This document shows, one piece after another, positions 1 through 4,907 of a DNA stretch of 5,204 nucleotides; within the stretch, counting starts at the first letter, position 1, and each line of letters begins with the position of its first letter. The stretch is from Syntrophomonas sp. UBA4911 (GTDB taxonomy: Bacteria; Bacillota; Syntrophomonadia; Syntrophomonadales; Syntrophomonadaceae). The stretch lies in contig DHCD01000066.1 of the NCBI GenBank assembly GCA_002398105.1, positions 37,483 to 42,686 on the forward strand, in the 5' to 3' direction. The notes below the pieces were generated by a model. That model did no database searches and was not told where the DNA came from. It saw only the letters and a list, made by a program, of their open reading frames with translations. Made by a program: the position numbers and the translations under genes.

Positions 1-330
1 GAACTACTGATTTCAGAACTGAATCCTCTGTCCAACTTCCGGTTTAAACAGATTAAAACGGTTGAAAAATTAGGCTTTGAAGAAATAGATGGTACGGAGT
101 GTTTGCTGGTAAAATGCCAACCGTCGATTGAGAGTCAACTTCTGGAAACCATGTGGAAAGATTTCGAATACCGCCTATGGATTGATTTCCGCAAGGGGCT
201 TATCAGTAAAGCCGAGTTGAATGCCACCAATAAGAAGATGACCAATACTAAACTGAATGTGACCGTTCAGTTTTCGAACCTGAACCAGAAGGTGCAAATA
301 GAAGCACCGGATACAACTGCCAAAAACTAA
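1..330 (+). CDS. C-terminal part of a probable LolA-like (DUF6612-type) lipoprotein, cut by window edge
   Basis: The frame is open from base 1 to the TAA at 328-330, giving 109 residues with no start in view, so the true 5' end lies left of the window. A TTG at 103 is in frame but has no ribosome binding site and is internal. The visible part alternates short beta-strand-like stretches: a YRLWID segment, a charged turn, K-x-E-L-x-A-T, then N-V-T-V-Q-F-S-N-L-N and a final V-Q-I-E-A-P before a polar tail. This pattern (W-x-D, a T-rich strand, F-x-x-x-N-x-x-V-x-I-x-x-P) resembles the end of LolA/LppX-fold lipoproteins of Firmicutes, which are anchored outside the membrane by an N-terminal lipobox. 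The signal peptide and lipobox would be outside the window, so the family call rests on the C-terminal pattern only. There is no link to the purine genes downstream, which have their own promoter. Confidence 0.6.
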   Translation, partial: ELLISELNPLSNFRFKQIKTVEKLGFEEIDGTECLLVKCQPSIESQLLETMWKDFEYRLWIDFRKGLISKAELNATNKKMTNTKLNVTVQFSNLNQKVQIEAPDTTAKN

Positions 331-385
331 GATGCAATTTCCGGGAGGGGCATCAAACCTGGGGACAACTGAAACCGGAAACGAC

Positions 386-430
386 AAGAGCAGGCATCCA
401 TTCGCAATCAGGTGAAGGATGTCTGCTCTT
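386..430 (+). terminator. Hairpin after the lipoprotein gene, possible weak terminator
   Basis: Bases 386-399 pair with 417-430 over 14 positions with one G-T wobble, around a 17-base loop. It lies 55 bases after the stop at 330. The following bases begin with only a short T run and then TGTGCAT, so the U-tract is poor. It may be a weak terminator or an mRNA 3' end stabiliser. Confidence 0.45.
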
Positions 431-572
431 TGTGCATATAAATGATTTCCATATTGTTTTATTTAGAAAATAGACGCAGATTGACGCCTCCTACGGGGAC
501 TACTGATGCCCGTTATGCTCGCAATTAAGGGCGCGGAACCAGGCCGATTCATTATAAAAAAGACGCGCACCC

Positions 573-605
573 CGCGGATTTATTAAAGTTTTCTTCCGCG
601 TTTTT
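573..605 (+). terminator. Terminator-like hairpin with T-run
   Basis: CGCGGA at 573-578 pairs with TCCGCG at 595-600 around a 16-base AT-rich loop, followed directly by five T at 601-605. The stem is only 6 bp and the loop is long, so efficiency is doubtful. It would end any plus-strand transcript entering from the left before hpt. Confidence 0.35.
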
Positions 606-623
606 CCCCTGATAAATTCCCTG

Positions 624-651
624 GATTCCGCGTCACAAACATAGCGGAATC
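624..651. repeat. 8-bp inverted repeat GATTCCGC/GCGGAATC
   Basis: GATTCCGC at 624-631 and GCGGAATC at 644-651 are exact reverse complements around a 12-base loop. The left arm shares TTCCGCGT (626-633) with the same 8 bases at 594-601, so the sites belong to one small repeat cluster. No T-run follows, so it is not a terminator. Confidence 0.45.
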
Positions 652-754
652 AAATTCATTGCTGGCTGCGTCCTTACGGAGCGTGGCTGGTTAATAAGAT
701 TTGCAGGGATATTCCCCGAATTTATAACATTAAATGCCCCTGTCATCAGGATAG

Positions 755-789
755 AGTCCAGGCGGTGATATATGAAATTGCGCTGGACT
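755..789. promoter_or_regulatory. Inverted repeat over the hpt -35 region, possible operator
   Basis: AGTCCAG at 755-761 and CTGGACT at 783-789 are exact 7-base inverted repeats separated by 21 bases. The right arm lies between the hpt -35 and -10 boxes and the left arm just upstream of the -35. This is a position where a dimeric repressor could act, but the regulator is unknown and a chance match is possible. Confidence 0.3.
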
Positions 790-807
790 TTATTTTGCTG
801 CTATAAT
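778..807 (+). promoter_or_regulatory. Sigma-A type promoter of hpt-guaA
   Basis: TTGCGC at 778-783 and a perfect TATAAT at 802-807 are separated by 18 bases. A start of transcription near 814 gives a leader of about 25 bases before the hpt GTG, which leaves no room for an upstream riboswitch in the transcript. The -35 matches consensus only in TTG. Confidence 0.7.
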
Positions 808-823
808 CCAGTTATATGTTAAT

Positions 824-830
824 AGGAGGA
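824..830 (+). promoter_or_regulatory. Ribosome binding site of hpt
   Basis: AGGAGGA ends 8 bases before a GTG at 839. No ATG or TTG in the right frame competes at this distance, so it decides the GTG start. Confidence 0.85.
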
Positions 831-838
831 ATACGGCA

Positions 839-1378
839 GTGAATTGGGATGAAGTGGATATTCTTTATTCGCAGGAGCAAATAAAAAACCGGGTTAAGGA
901 GCTGGGGCTTCAGATCAGCCGGGATTATCAGGGCGAAGAACTGCTGGTCATAGGAGTGCTGAAAGGTGCGTTTGTGTTTATGGCTGATCTGATAAGGGAG
1001 ATCGACCTGCCGCTGGAGCTTGACTTTATAGGTGTTTCCAGCTACGGCGCTTCCACCATATCCTCGGGGGAAGTGCGTATTATCAAGGATCTGGATTACT
1101 CGGTGGAAGGCAAGAGCGTGCTTCTGGTCGAAGATATCGTTGATACCGGGTTAACGCTTAATTATATAAAGGAAATACTAAAAAAGCGCCATCCGCACAG
1201 TGTGAAAATCTGCTGCCTGCTGGATAAGCCTTCCCGGCGTAAGAGCCCGATAAAAGCTGAATATGTGGGCTTCAGTATCGAAGACCATTTTGTGGTAGGT
1301 TATGGTCTGGATTACGCGGGCCGATACCGTAATTATCCGGCCGTTTGCATCCTGAAACCGGCAGTATATGAGAAATAG
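839..1378 (+). CDS. hpt: Hypoxanthine(-guanine) phosphoribosyltransferase
   Basis: This cytosolic purine salvage enzyme transfers the phosphoribosyl group of PRPP to hypoxanthine (and usually guanine), giving IMP or GMP. The product has 179 residues, the usual bacterial length. Visible family marks are L41-K-G43, which forms the non-proline cis-peptide near the pyrophosphate site; the flexible loop S67-S-Y69; and the PRPP motif V94-LLVEDIVDTGLTL-L107 with acidic pair E98-D99 and the presumed catalytic D102. Base recognition is represented by K130, F151 and D158 in the FVVGYGLDY block, and R164 follows. By position these match human K165, F186, D193 and R199. The GTG start is set by AGGAGGA upstream. 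The gene leads an operon with guaA, joining salvage to GMP synthesis. Nothing is truncated. The call is secure at family level; the preference for hypoxanthine over guanine cannot be read from sequence. Confidence 0.96.
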   Translation: MNWDEVDILYSQEQIKNRVKELGLQISRDYQGEELLVIGVLKGAFVFMADLIREIDLPLELDFIGVSSYGASTISSGEVRIIKDLDYSVEGKSVLLVEDIVDTGLTLNYIKEILKKRHPHSVKICCLLDKPSRRKSPIKAEYVGFSIEDHFVVGYGLDYAGRYRNYPAVCILKPAVYEK

Positions 1379-1383
1379 AGGTG
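1377..1383 (+). promoter_or_regulatory. Ribosome binding site of guaA overlapping the hpt stop
   Basis: AGAGGTG begins inside the hpt TAG (1376-1378) and lies 5 bases before ATG 1389. An in-frame ATG at 1368 lies within hpt and has no such site, so 1389 is the better start. The overlap suggests translational coupling. Confidence 0.75.
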
Positions 1384-1388
1384 TATTT

Positions 1389-2921
1389 ATGGATAAAGAA
1401 ACGGTAGTAGTCCTTGATTTTGGGGGACAGTACAATCAATTGATCGCCCGCCGGGTGAGAGAACTGTCGGTCTACAGTGAAATGCTGCCTTATGACAGCA
1501 GCCTGGAGGAGATCAGGGGGAAGAATCCCCGGGCCATAATACTGACCGGAGGACCTTCAAGTGTGCGCGAAAAGGGAGCGCCGGTATGTGACCCGGGTGT
1601 TTTTGAACTGGGGGTACCGGTGCTGGGTATCTGTTACGGGATGCAGCTCATGGCTATGACTAGGGGTGGCGGAGTGGGCGGCAGCCTCTTAAGAGAGTAT
1701 GGACGCAGTCATCTGCACGTAGTGGAGCAAGATCTGCTTTTTAAGGGAATACCCGACCAAATGCAGGCCTGGATGAGTCATGGCGATGCCATCAGCAGTG
1801 TTCCTCCGGGGTTCAAGGTCAGCGGCAGTACGGATAATTGCTCCATCGCCGCTATGAGTGATTCCGCCCGGGGCCTTTACGGGGTACAGTTTCATCCCGA
1901 AGTAAAACATACCGCTCATGGTATGGATATATTGCGCAACTTCTTATACCAGGTGGCAGGACTCAAAGGAGACTGGAACCTGAATGATTTAATAGCGGAA
2001 ACGGTTGCTGATATCAAGGCCAGGGTGGGCAGCCAGAAAGTGCTCTGCGCTCTCAGCGGCGGGGTGGATTCGTCCGTGGCGGCAACCCTGGTGCATAAAG
2101 CCGTGGGAGATCAGCTGGTGTGCGTATATGTGGATAACGGTCTGATGCGCAAGGATGAATCGGAGCAGGTCATAGCCACCTTTAAGGAAAAGATGAAAAT
2201 GAACCTGGTTTTTGCACCTGCGGCCGACCGTTTTCTGACCCGTTTGCATGGGGTTACCGACCCGGAACGGAAGCGTAAAATAATCGGTGAAGAATTTATC
2301 CGGGTATTCGAAGAGGAAAAAGCCAAACTGGGCGCAATTGATTACCTGGTGCAAGGCACTATCTATCCGGACATTATTGAGAGCGGCACCCGCACCGCCC
2401 AGACTATAAAGAGCCACCATAATGTGGGCGGCCTGCCGGAGGACATGGATTTTAAACTGTTGGAACCTTTGCGCTTGCTGTTTAAGGACGAGGTGCGTAT
2501 AATCGGCGAAAAACTGGGCATTTCTCCGGAAATCCTCTGGCGGCAGCCCTTCCCCGGCCCGGGCCTGGGGGTACGGGTATTGGAAGAGGTAACCAAAGAA
2601 AAACTGGATATACTGCGGGAAGCTGACGCCATCGTCCGGGATGAGATCCATAAAGCCGGGCTGGATAAGGAGATATGGCAGGCTTTTGCGGTGCTGCCTC
2701 CGGTAAGGAGCGTAGGAGTGATGGGCGACGCCCGCACATATGCCTATCCTATAATTATCCGGGCCGTAGTCAGTGATGACGCCATGACCGCGGAAGTGGC
2801 GCAGCTGCCCTGGGAACTGCTGGACATCATGGCCCGCCGTATCGTGAACGAAGTGGACGGGGTCAACCGGGTAGCCTACGACATCACCAGTAAACCGCCG
2901 GGAACGATTGAGTGGGAGTAG
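1389..2921 (+). CDS. guaA: GMP synthase (glutamine-hydrolysing)
   Basis: This enzyme converts XMP, ATP and glutamine to GMP, the last step of de novo guanylate synthesis, in the cytosol. The start at 1389 gives 510 residues, close to the 513-525 of well-known bacterial GuaA. Domain 1 (about 1-190) is a class I glutamine amidotransferase: L52-TGGP near the oxyanion hole, nucleophile C82 in GICYGMQ, and H169 with E171 in QFHPEV complete the triad. Domain 2 (about 200-390) is the ATP-pyrophosphatase, with the P-loop-like SGGVDSS at 223-229, GTIYPDIIESG at 323-333 and HHNVGG from 343. Domain 3 (about 385-510) is the dimerisation domain, opening with RQPFPGPGLG and ending in KPPGTIEWE, the conserved XMP-binding tail. 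All key residues are present and the gene is intact. It follows hpt after 10 bases in one operon. The 3' end of guaA is a known integration hotspot in other bacteria. Confidence 0.98.
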   Translation: MDKETVVVLDFGGQYNQLIARRVRELSVYSEMLPYDSSLEEIRGKNPRAIILTGGPSSVREKGAPVCDPGVFELGVPVLGICYGMQLMAMTRGGGVGGSLLREYGRSHLHVVEQDLLFKGIPDQMQAWMSHGDAISSVPPGFKVSGSTDNCSIAAMSDSARGLYGVQFHPEVKHTAHGMDILRNFLYQVAGLKGDWNLNDLIAETVADIKARVGSQKVLCALSGGVDSSVAATLVHKAVGDQLVCVYVDNGLMRKDESEQVIATFKEKMKMNLVFAPAADRFLTRLHGVTDPERKRKIIGEEFIRVFEEEKAKLGAIDYLVQGTIYPDIIESGTRTAQTIKSHHNVGGLPEDMDFKLLEPLRLLFKDEVRIIGEKLGISPEILWRQPFPGPGLGVRVLEEVTKEKLDILREADAIVRDEIHKAGLDKEIWQAFAVLPPVRSVGVMGDARTYAYPIIIRAVVSDDAMTAEVAQLPWELLDIMARRIVNEVDGVNRVAYDITSKPPGTIEWE

Positions 2922-2932
2922 GAAACAAAAGC

Positions 2933-2970
2933 CTGTAACCTAGCATTCAAGATGGTTACAGATTTTCTGT
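2933..2970 (+). terminator. Probable terminator after guaA
   Basis: CTGTAACC at 2933-2940 and GGTTACAG at 2954-2961 form a perfect 8-bp stem with a 13-base loop, followed by ATTTTCTGTT. It begins 11 bases after the guaA stop, as expected for the end of the hpt-guaA operon. The T-run is modest. Confidence 0.6.
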
Positions 2971-3044
2971 TGCCAAAAGCGTACTAAAAACGTACCGTTT
3001 ATTTTAGTCTTTGCATAGATTGGCTGAGTGTAAACAGTAAGTAC

Positions 3045-3090
3045 AAGCCGGAAGCCTGTAATCATACGGGTTCCCGGCTTTGATATTTTT
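3045..3090 (+). terminator. Second hairpin between guaA and fic, possible terminator
   Basis: AAGCCGG at 3045-3051 pairs with CCGGCTT at 3074-3080. Inside it CCTGT (3055-3059) can pair with ACGGG (3066-3070) through one wobble, giving a two-storey stem. TGATATTTTT follows, so the T-run begins a few bases late. It would isolate fic from guaA transcription. Confidence 0.5.
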
Positions 3091-3110
3091 GAGAGCGTAC
3101 CTAAGAAGGA

Positions 3111-3139
3111 TTGAAATGGAATAATATGGGTGATATACT
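3111..3139 (+). promoter_or_regulatory. Promoter of the fic gene
   Basis: TTGAAA at 3111-3116 and TATACT at 3134-3139 have an ideal 17-base spacer, placing the transcript start near 3146. A second TATAAT at 3144-3149 lacks a -35 at the right distance. Three TGATA repeats (3131, 3139, 3149) overlap the -10 region and may be a regulator site. Confidence 0.6.
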
Positions 3140-3168
3140 GATATATAATGATACTAATTGCTACTGCT

Positions 3169-3175
3169 GGGGGTG
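3169..3175 (+). promoter_or_regulatory. Ribosome binding site that decides the fic start
   Basis: GGGGGTG lies 5 bases before GTG 3181. The in-frame ATG at 3148 overlaps a TATAAT and sits about 2 bases from the predicted transcript start, with no ribosome binding site. GTG 3181 is therefore preferred. Confidence 0.65.
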
Positions 3176-3180
3176 TTAAT

Positions 3181-4350
3181 GTGGATGCTAAATTATTTGC
3201 TGCTATGATTGCCGATAAAAAATTATACGACTTGCAGAAAATACAGTATAAATATTGTGTTGAAGATGTCGCGGATTTTATTGAGCTGCTGAAAAGCACC
3301 ATGTACACAGTTATCCCGCTCCGGGATTTTTCCGGCCAGAAACTCGTTTATTTAGAGAATGTAACCAAAGTCGGCATGGGTGCGCTGAAATTGCTGCTCT
3401 CCCCCCAAAGCAGCGCAGCCGCATTTGGTATCAAGGCGATGGAGGACGAGATCCATTCCACTCTTATTATTGAAAATATTGAATCTTCCCGCGACAGCAT
3501 CCGAAAAATCCTCAATGGATATGCTCCTGCCGGAGAGAGCGAAAACCGGATCTACGGCATGAAAAAAGGATTGGAATTTATAGCTGATCCGGAGAATAAA
3601 ATCACAGAGATAAATCTGCATCAGCTATACCAAATAACGGTGGGTGATTTCCTTGATGAAGAAAACCAGCAGCTCCTGCCTGGCAAAATGTATCGTCATG
3701 GCGATGTTTTTATCATGGGCAGCAAGGTGGAGCATCAAGGATTGCATCATACTCAGTTGCCTGAATATATGGCGCAGTTGATGGATTTTATCAATCGTAA
3801 AGATGGAATCAACGATTTGCTCAAAGCCGCCATTATCCATTTTTATATCGGATATCTGCATCCCTTCTTTGATGGCAACGGGCGAACCGCCAGGCTGGTT
3901 CATCTATGGTATCTGGTGCAGCAGGGTTATTCATCGGCCCTGTATGTTCCATTTTCCAGCCATATCAAGGATAGTCAAAAAAGCTACTACAAGGCTTATT
4001 CGCTTACGGAACAGAACGCCAAAATCAGCGGCATTATAGATGTAACTCCATTCTTGGTGTACTTTATTGAAAATGTCTATAACCGACTGGAAACGGAAAA
4101 GCCAAAGAGCGATACGTTCTCAATATTCCAAAAGCTGTTGGACGAAGGAAAGATTACTGAGAAAGAGCGCGATTTGTGGAACTTCGTTTTGTCGGCCTAT
4201 GGCACGGGTGAATTTTCTACCAAGCAGCTGGAACGGGATTTTGGGAATGCGGCCTATGCGACTGTTAGAGGATTTGTTTTGAAGTTTGAGGCATTAGGAT
4301 TGTTGTCAGGGCAAAAGTATGCTAATAAAAACAAATACCGTATTTGCTGA
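3181..4350 (+). CDS. Fic family protein, class II adenylyltransferase with C-terminal winged helix
   Basis: Fic enzymes transfer AMP (sometimes another phosphate-containing group) from a nucleotide to hydroxyl side chains of target proteins. From GTG 3181 the product has 389 residues; the ATG at 3148 would add 11. The N-terminal helical part holds the inhibitory motif T94-LII-E98-N99, matching (S/T)xxxE(G/N) ahead of the core, which makes this class II, self-inhibited. The core has the substrate-binding flap region near 171-182 and the complete active-site loop H227-PFFDGNGRTA-R238, with catalytic H227 and phosphate-binding residues intact; R238 is the arginine expected to pair with E98. Residues about 310-389 look like a winged helix (FSTKQLERDFG, then YATVRGFVLKFEALGLL). 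No separate antitoxin gene lies beside it, in keeping with class II. The last codons lie in a 44-base repeat duplicated 521 bases downstream. The target is unknown. Confidence 0.93.
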   Translation: MDAKLFAAMIADKKLYDLQKIQYKYCVEDVADFIELLKSTMYTVIPLRDFSGQKLVYLENVTKVGMGALKLLLSPQSSAAAFGIKAMEDEIHSTLIIENIESSRDSIRKILNGYAPAGESENRIYGMKKGLEFIADPENKITEINLHQLYQITVGDFLDEENQQLLPGKMYRHGDVFIMGSKVEHQGLHHTQLPEYMAQLMDFINRKDGINDLLKAAIIHFYIGYLHPFFDGNGRTARLVHLWYLVQQGYSSALYVPFSSHIKDSQKSYYKAYSLTEQNAKISGIIDVTPFLVYFIENVYNRLETEKPKSDTFSIFQKLLDEGKITEKERDLWNFVLSAYGTGEFSTKQLERDFGNAAYATVRGFVLKFEALGLLSGQKYANKNKYRIC

Positions 4351-4367
4351 TTCCAATCCCTCCGCTC
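4324..4367 (+). repeat. 44-bp direct repeat, copy 1 (fic 3' end)
   Basis: This matches 4845-4888 at 42 of 44 positions (differences at 4333/4854 and 4345/4866). It covers the last fic codons from the Asn codon on, the TGA, and 17 bases beyond. It ends with the left arm of a terminator (CCGCTC) whose right arm is missing here. Confidence 0.95.
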
Positions 4368-4375
4368 GGGTATCA

Positions 4376-4410
4376 CTTATTTTACACCCAAGGAAGTTTT
4401 CTAAAATAAG
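4376..4410. repeat. AT-rich 9-bp perfect inverted repeat between converging genes
   Basis: CTTATTTTA at 4376-4384 and TAAAATAAG at 4402-4410 are exact reverse complements around a 17-base loop. It lies between the ends of fic (plus) and the MNT gene (minus). It may act as a weak two-way terminator in place of the terminator that fic seems to have lost, or mark a cassette boundary. The stem has only two G-C pairs counting both ends, so termination would be weak. Confidence 0.5.
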
Positions 4411-4414
4411 CAAA

Positions 4415-4666
4415 CTACCCTATTCTTAAGCCGCCGGCTATTATATCGTTAACAAAAGGGTTGTCTTTTCTTAACGGATGCGGTTCTATTCTGGTATCAA
4501 TTTTTCTTCGAATCCTCATAAGTTTCAGAGTTTCCTCAATGATATCCTCACCAAAACCATCTGAAATCACGGCAATGTCGATATCTCTGTCCTGCCCAGG
4601 GTTTCCGCTGACCTGGGAGCCGAACAGATAAATTGATTCCACCGAAGGGATTTCCTTTTTGACCAT
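4415..4666 (-). CDS. MNT-type nucleotidyltransferase domain protein, start region damaged
   Basis: The small protein carries the minimal nucleotidyltransferase signature G16-S17-x10-D28-I-D30 (in LFGS and DRDIDIAV), with D57 and E61 in RKIDTRIEPHP as the likely third acidic site. MNT proteins transfer AMP, and many act as antitoxins that modify HEPN ribonuclease partners (the MntA/HepT type). From the ATG at 4666 there are 83 residues, but that ATG has no ribosome binding site. The same frame upstream, to 4726, still encodes matching family sequence (NREEINAIARKYAE) with no ATG, GTG or TTG, and a TGA stands at 4729-4727. The natural protein would be about 102 residues, so this copy is probably 5'-broken or translated from a poor start. 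No HEPN gene lies on either side. It lies between the two 44-bp repeats. Confidence 0.75.
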   Translation of the reverse strand: MVKKEIPSVESIYLFGSQVSGNPGQDRDIDIAVISDGFGEDIIEETLKLMRIRRKIDTRIEPHPLRKDNPFVNDIIAGGLRIG

Positions 4667-4736
4667 TTCGGCATATTTTCTGGCAATGGCATTTATTTCT
4701 TCTCTATTATAGTAAAAGCCACTGTCTCATCTCCTT
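4667..4736 (-). other. Original 5' end and ribosome binding site of the MNT gene, apparently frameshifted
   Basis: On the minus strand AAGGAG (4736-4731) stands 8 bases before GTG (4722-4720), an ideal start. That GTG frame reads M-A-F-T-I-I-E-K-K and stops. One extra T in the TTTT run (4717-4714) would make it read MAFYYNREEINAIARKYAE straight into the MNT frame, a 102-residue product. This suggests a 1-base deletion in a homopolymer, or a sequencing error. The other reading is that the in-frame TGA (4729-4727) is a nonsense mutation of an ORF starting farther up. Confidence 0.55.
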
Positions 4737-4828
4737 AATGGCATTTCTGCAAGTCCTCGGCCCCTAGCTTTTTGTTTCTGGCCAGCCCATTCCCTGGACA
4801 TCGGCAATTCTTCGGCAAGGAAAAGGCG

Positions 4829-4837
4829 TGGTATAAT
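4829..4837 (+). promoter_or_regulatory. Extended -10 promoter ahead of repeat copy 2
   Basis: TGGTATAAT fits the TGnTATAAT extended -10 consensus exactly. No good -35 exists at 16-18 bases upstream, which extended -10 promoters can tolerate. The predicted transcript start, near 4844, coincides with the first base of the 44-bp repeat copy. Confidence 0.5.
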
Positions 4838-4844
4838 ATGGAGA

Positions 4845-4888
4845 AATAAAAACGAATACCGTATTGGCTGATTCCAATCCCTCCGCTC
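4845..4888 (+). repeat. 44-bp direct repeat, copy 2
   Basis: This copy of 4324-4367 is shifted by 521 bases. Read in the fic frame it gives N-K-N-E-Y-R-I-G-stop, against N-K-N-K-Y-R-I-C-stop in fic. Upstream of 4845 similarity to fic ends abruptly. Here the terminator is complete. Confidence 0.95.
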
Positions 4889-4907
4889 CTGCCGGAGCGG
4901 ATTTTTT
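4883..4907 (+). terminator. Strong intrinsic terminator
   Basis: CCGCTCC (4883-4889) pairs perfectly with GGAGCGG (4894-4900) around TGCC, followed by A and six T (4902-4907). This is a textbook plus-strand terminator. It probably served fic before the MNT segment separated them. On the minus strand no T-run follows, so it does not clearly end the converging small gene. Confidence 0.9.

Larger units (their letters stand above)
431..777. other. Gene-poor intergenic stretch with CGCGGA/TCCGCG repeats
   Basis: No frame here has a convincing start, ribosome binding site and protein-like composition. A 28-codon frame beginning at the ATG near 442 has no ribosome binding site. The stretch holds several short inverted and direct repeats built on TTCCGCG/CGCGGA (573-578, 594-601, 626-633) and an 8-base inverted repeat at 624-631/644-651. 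A TTGACG at 481 resembles a -35 box but has no good -10 at 16-18 bases. It may be the remains of degenerate miniature repeats. I see no tRNA or riboswitch architecture. Confidence 0.4.
4844..4907 (+). ncRNA. Candidate small RNA made of repeat copy 2 and a terminator
   Basis: The unit runs from the predicted start of the extended -10 promoter to the T-run of a strong intrinsic terminator, about 64 nt. It can form two hairpins: ATTGG (4863-4867) with CCAAT (4874-4878), and the GC-rich terminator stem. The first stem depends on G4866, one of only two differences from copy 1, where T4345 breaks it. There is no start codon with a ribosome binding site inside. It shares sense sequence with the fic mRNA 3' end. 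Transcription is not shown, and the region may simply be the leftover end of a fic-like gene. Confidence 0.35.

Noticed and set aside
442..528. 28-codon plus-strand ORF
   Set aside because: No ribosome binding site or promoter at a proper distance, and the composition is not convincing.
431..660. CRISPR array
   Set aside because: The repeats are only 6-8 bases, in mixed orientation and without regular spacing.
802..838. Purine riboswitch ahead of hpt (TATAATCC and TTATATG resemble its conserved core)
   Set aside because: Only about 30 bases separate this from the start codon and the TATAAT fits a -10 box. There is no room for the three-stem aptamer.
1989..2739. Long minus-strand open frames inside guaA
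   Set aside because: They lie opposite an intact, highly conserved gene, lack ribosome binding sites and have low-complexity composition; they are shadows.
3043..3085. tRNA-Thr fragment (TGTAATCA followed by GGGTTC)
   Set aside because: The spacing between the two motifs is too short, there is no D arm or acceptor stem, and the same bases form a terminator-like hairpin.
2940..3308. 122-codon minus-strand frame between guaA and fic
   Set aside because: It overlaps the start of fic and its promoter, has no ribosome binding site, and shows unprotein-like serine and isoleucine runs.
4727..4900. Minus-strand frame ending at TGA 4729-4727, in frame with the MNT gene, read as a UGA-readthrough or selenocysteine protein
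   Set aside because: It has no clear start or selenocysteine-element-like hairpin after the TGA, and crosses a terminator and a promoter on the other strand. The T-run frameshift explains the MNT start better.
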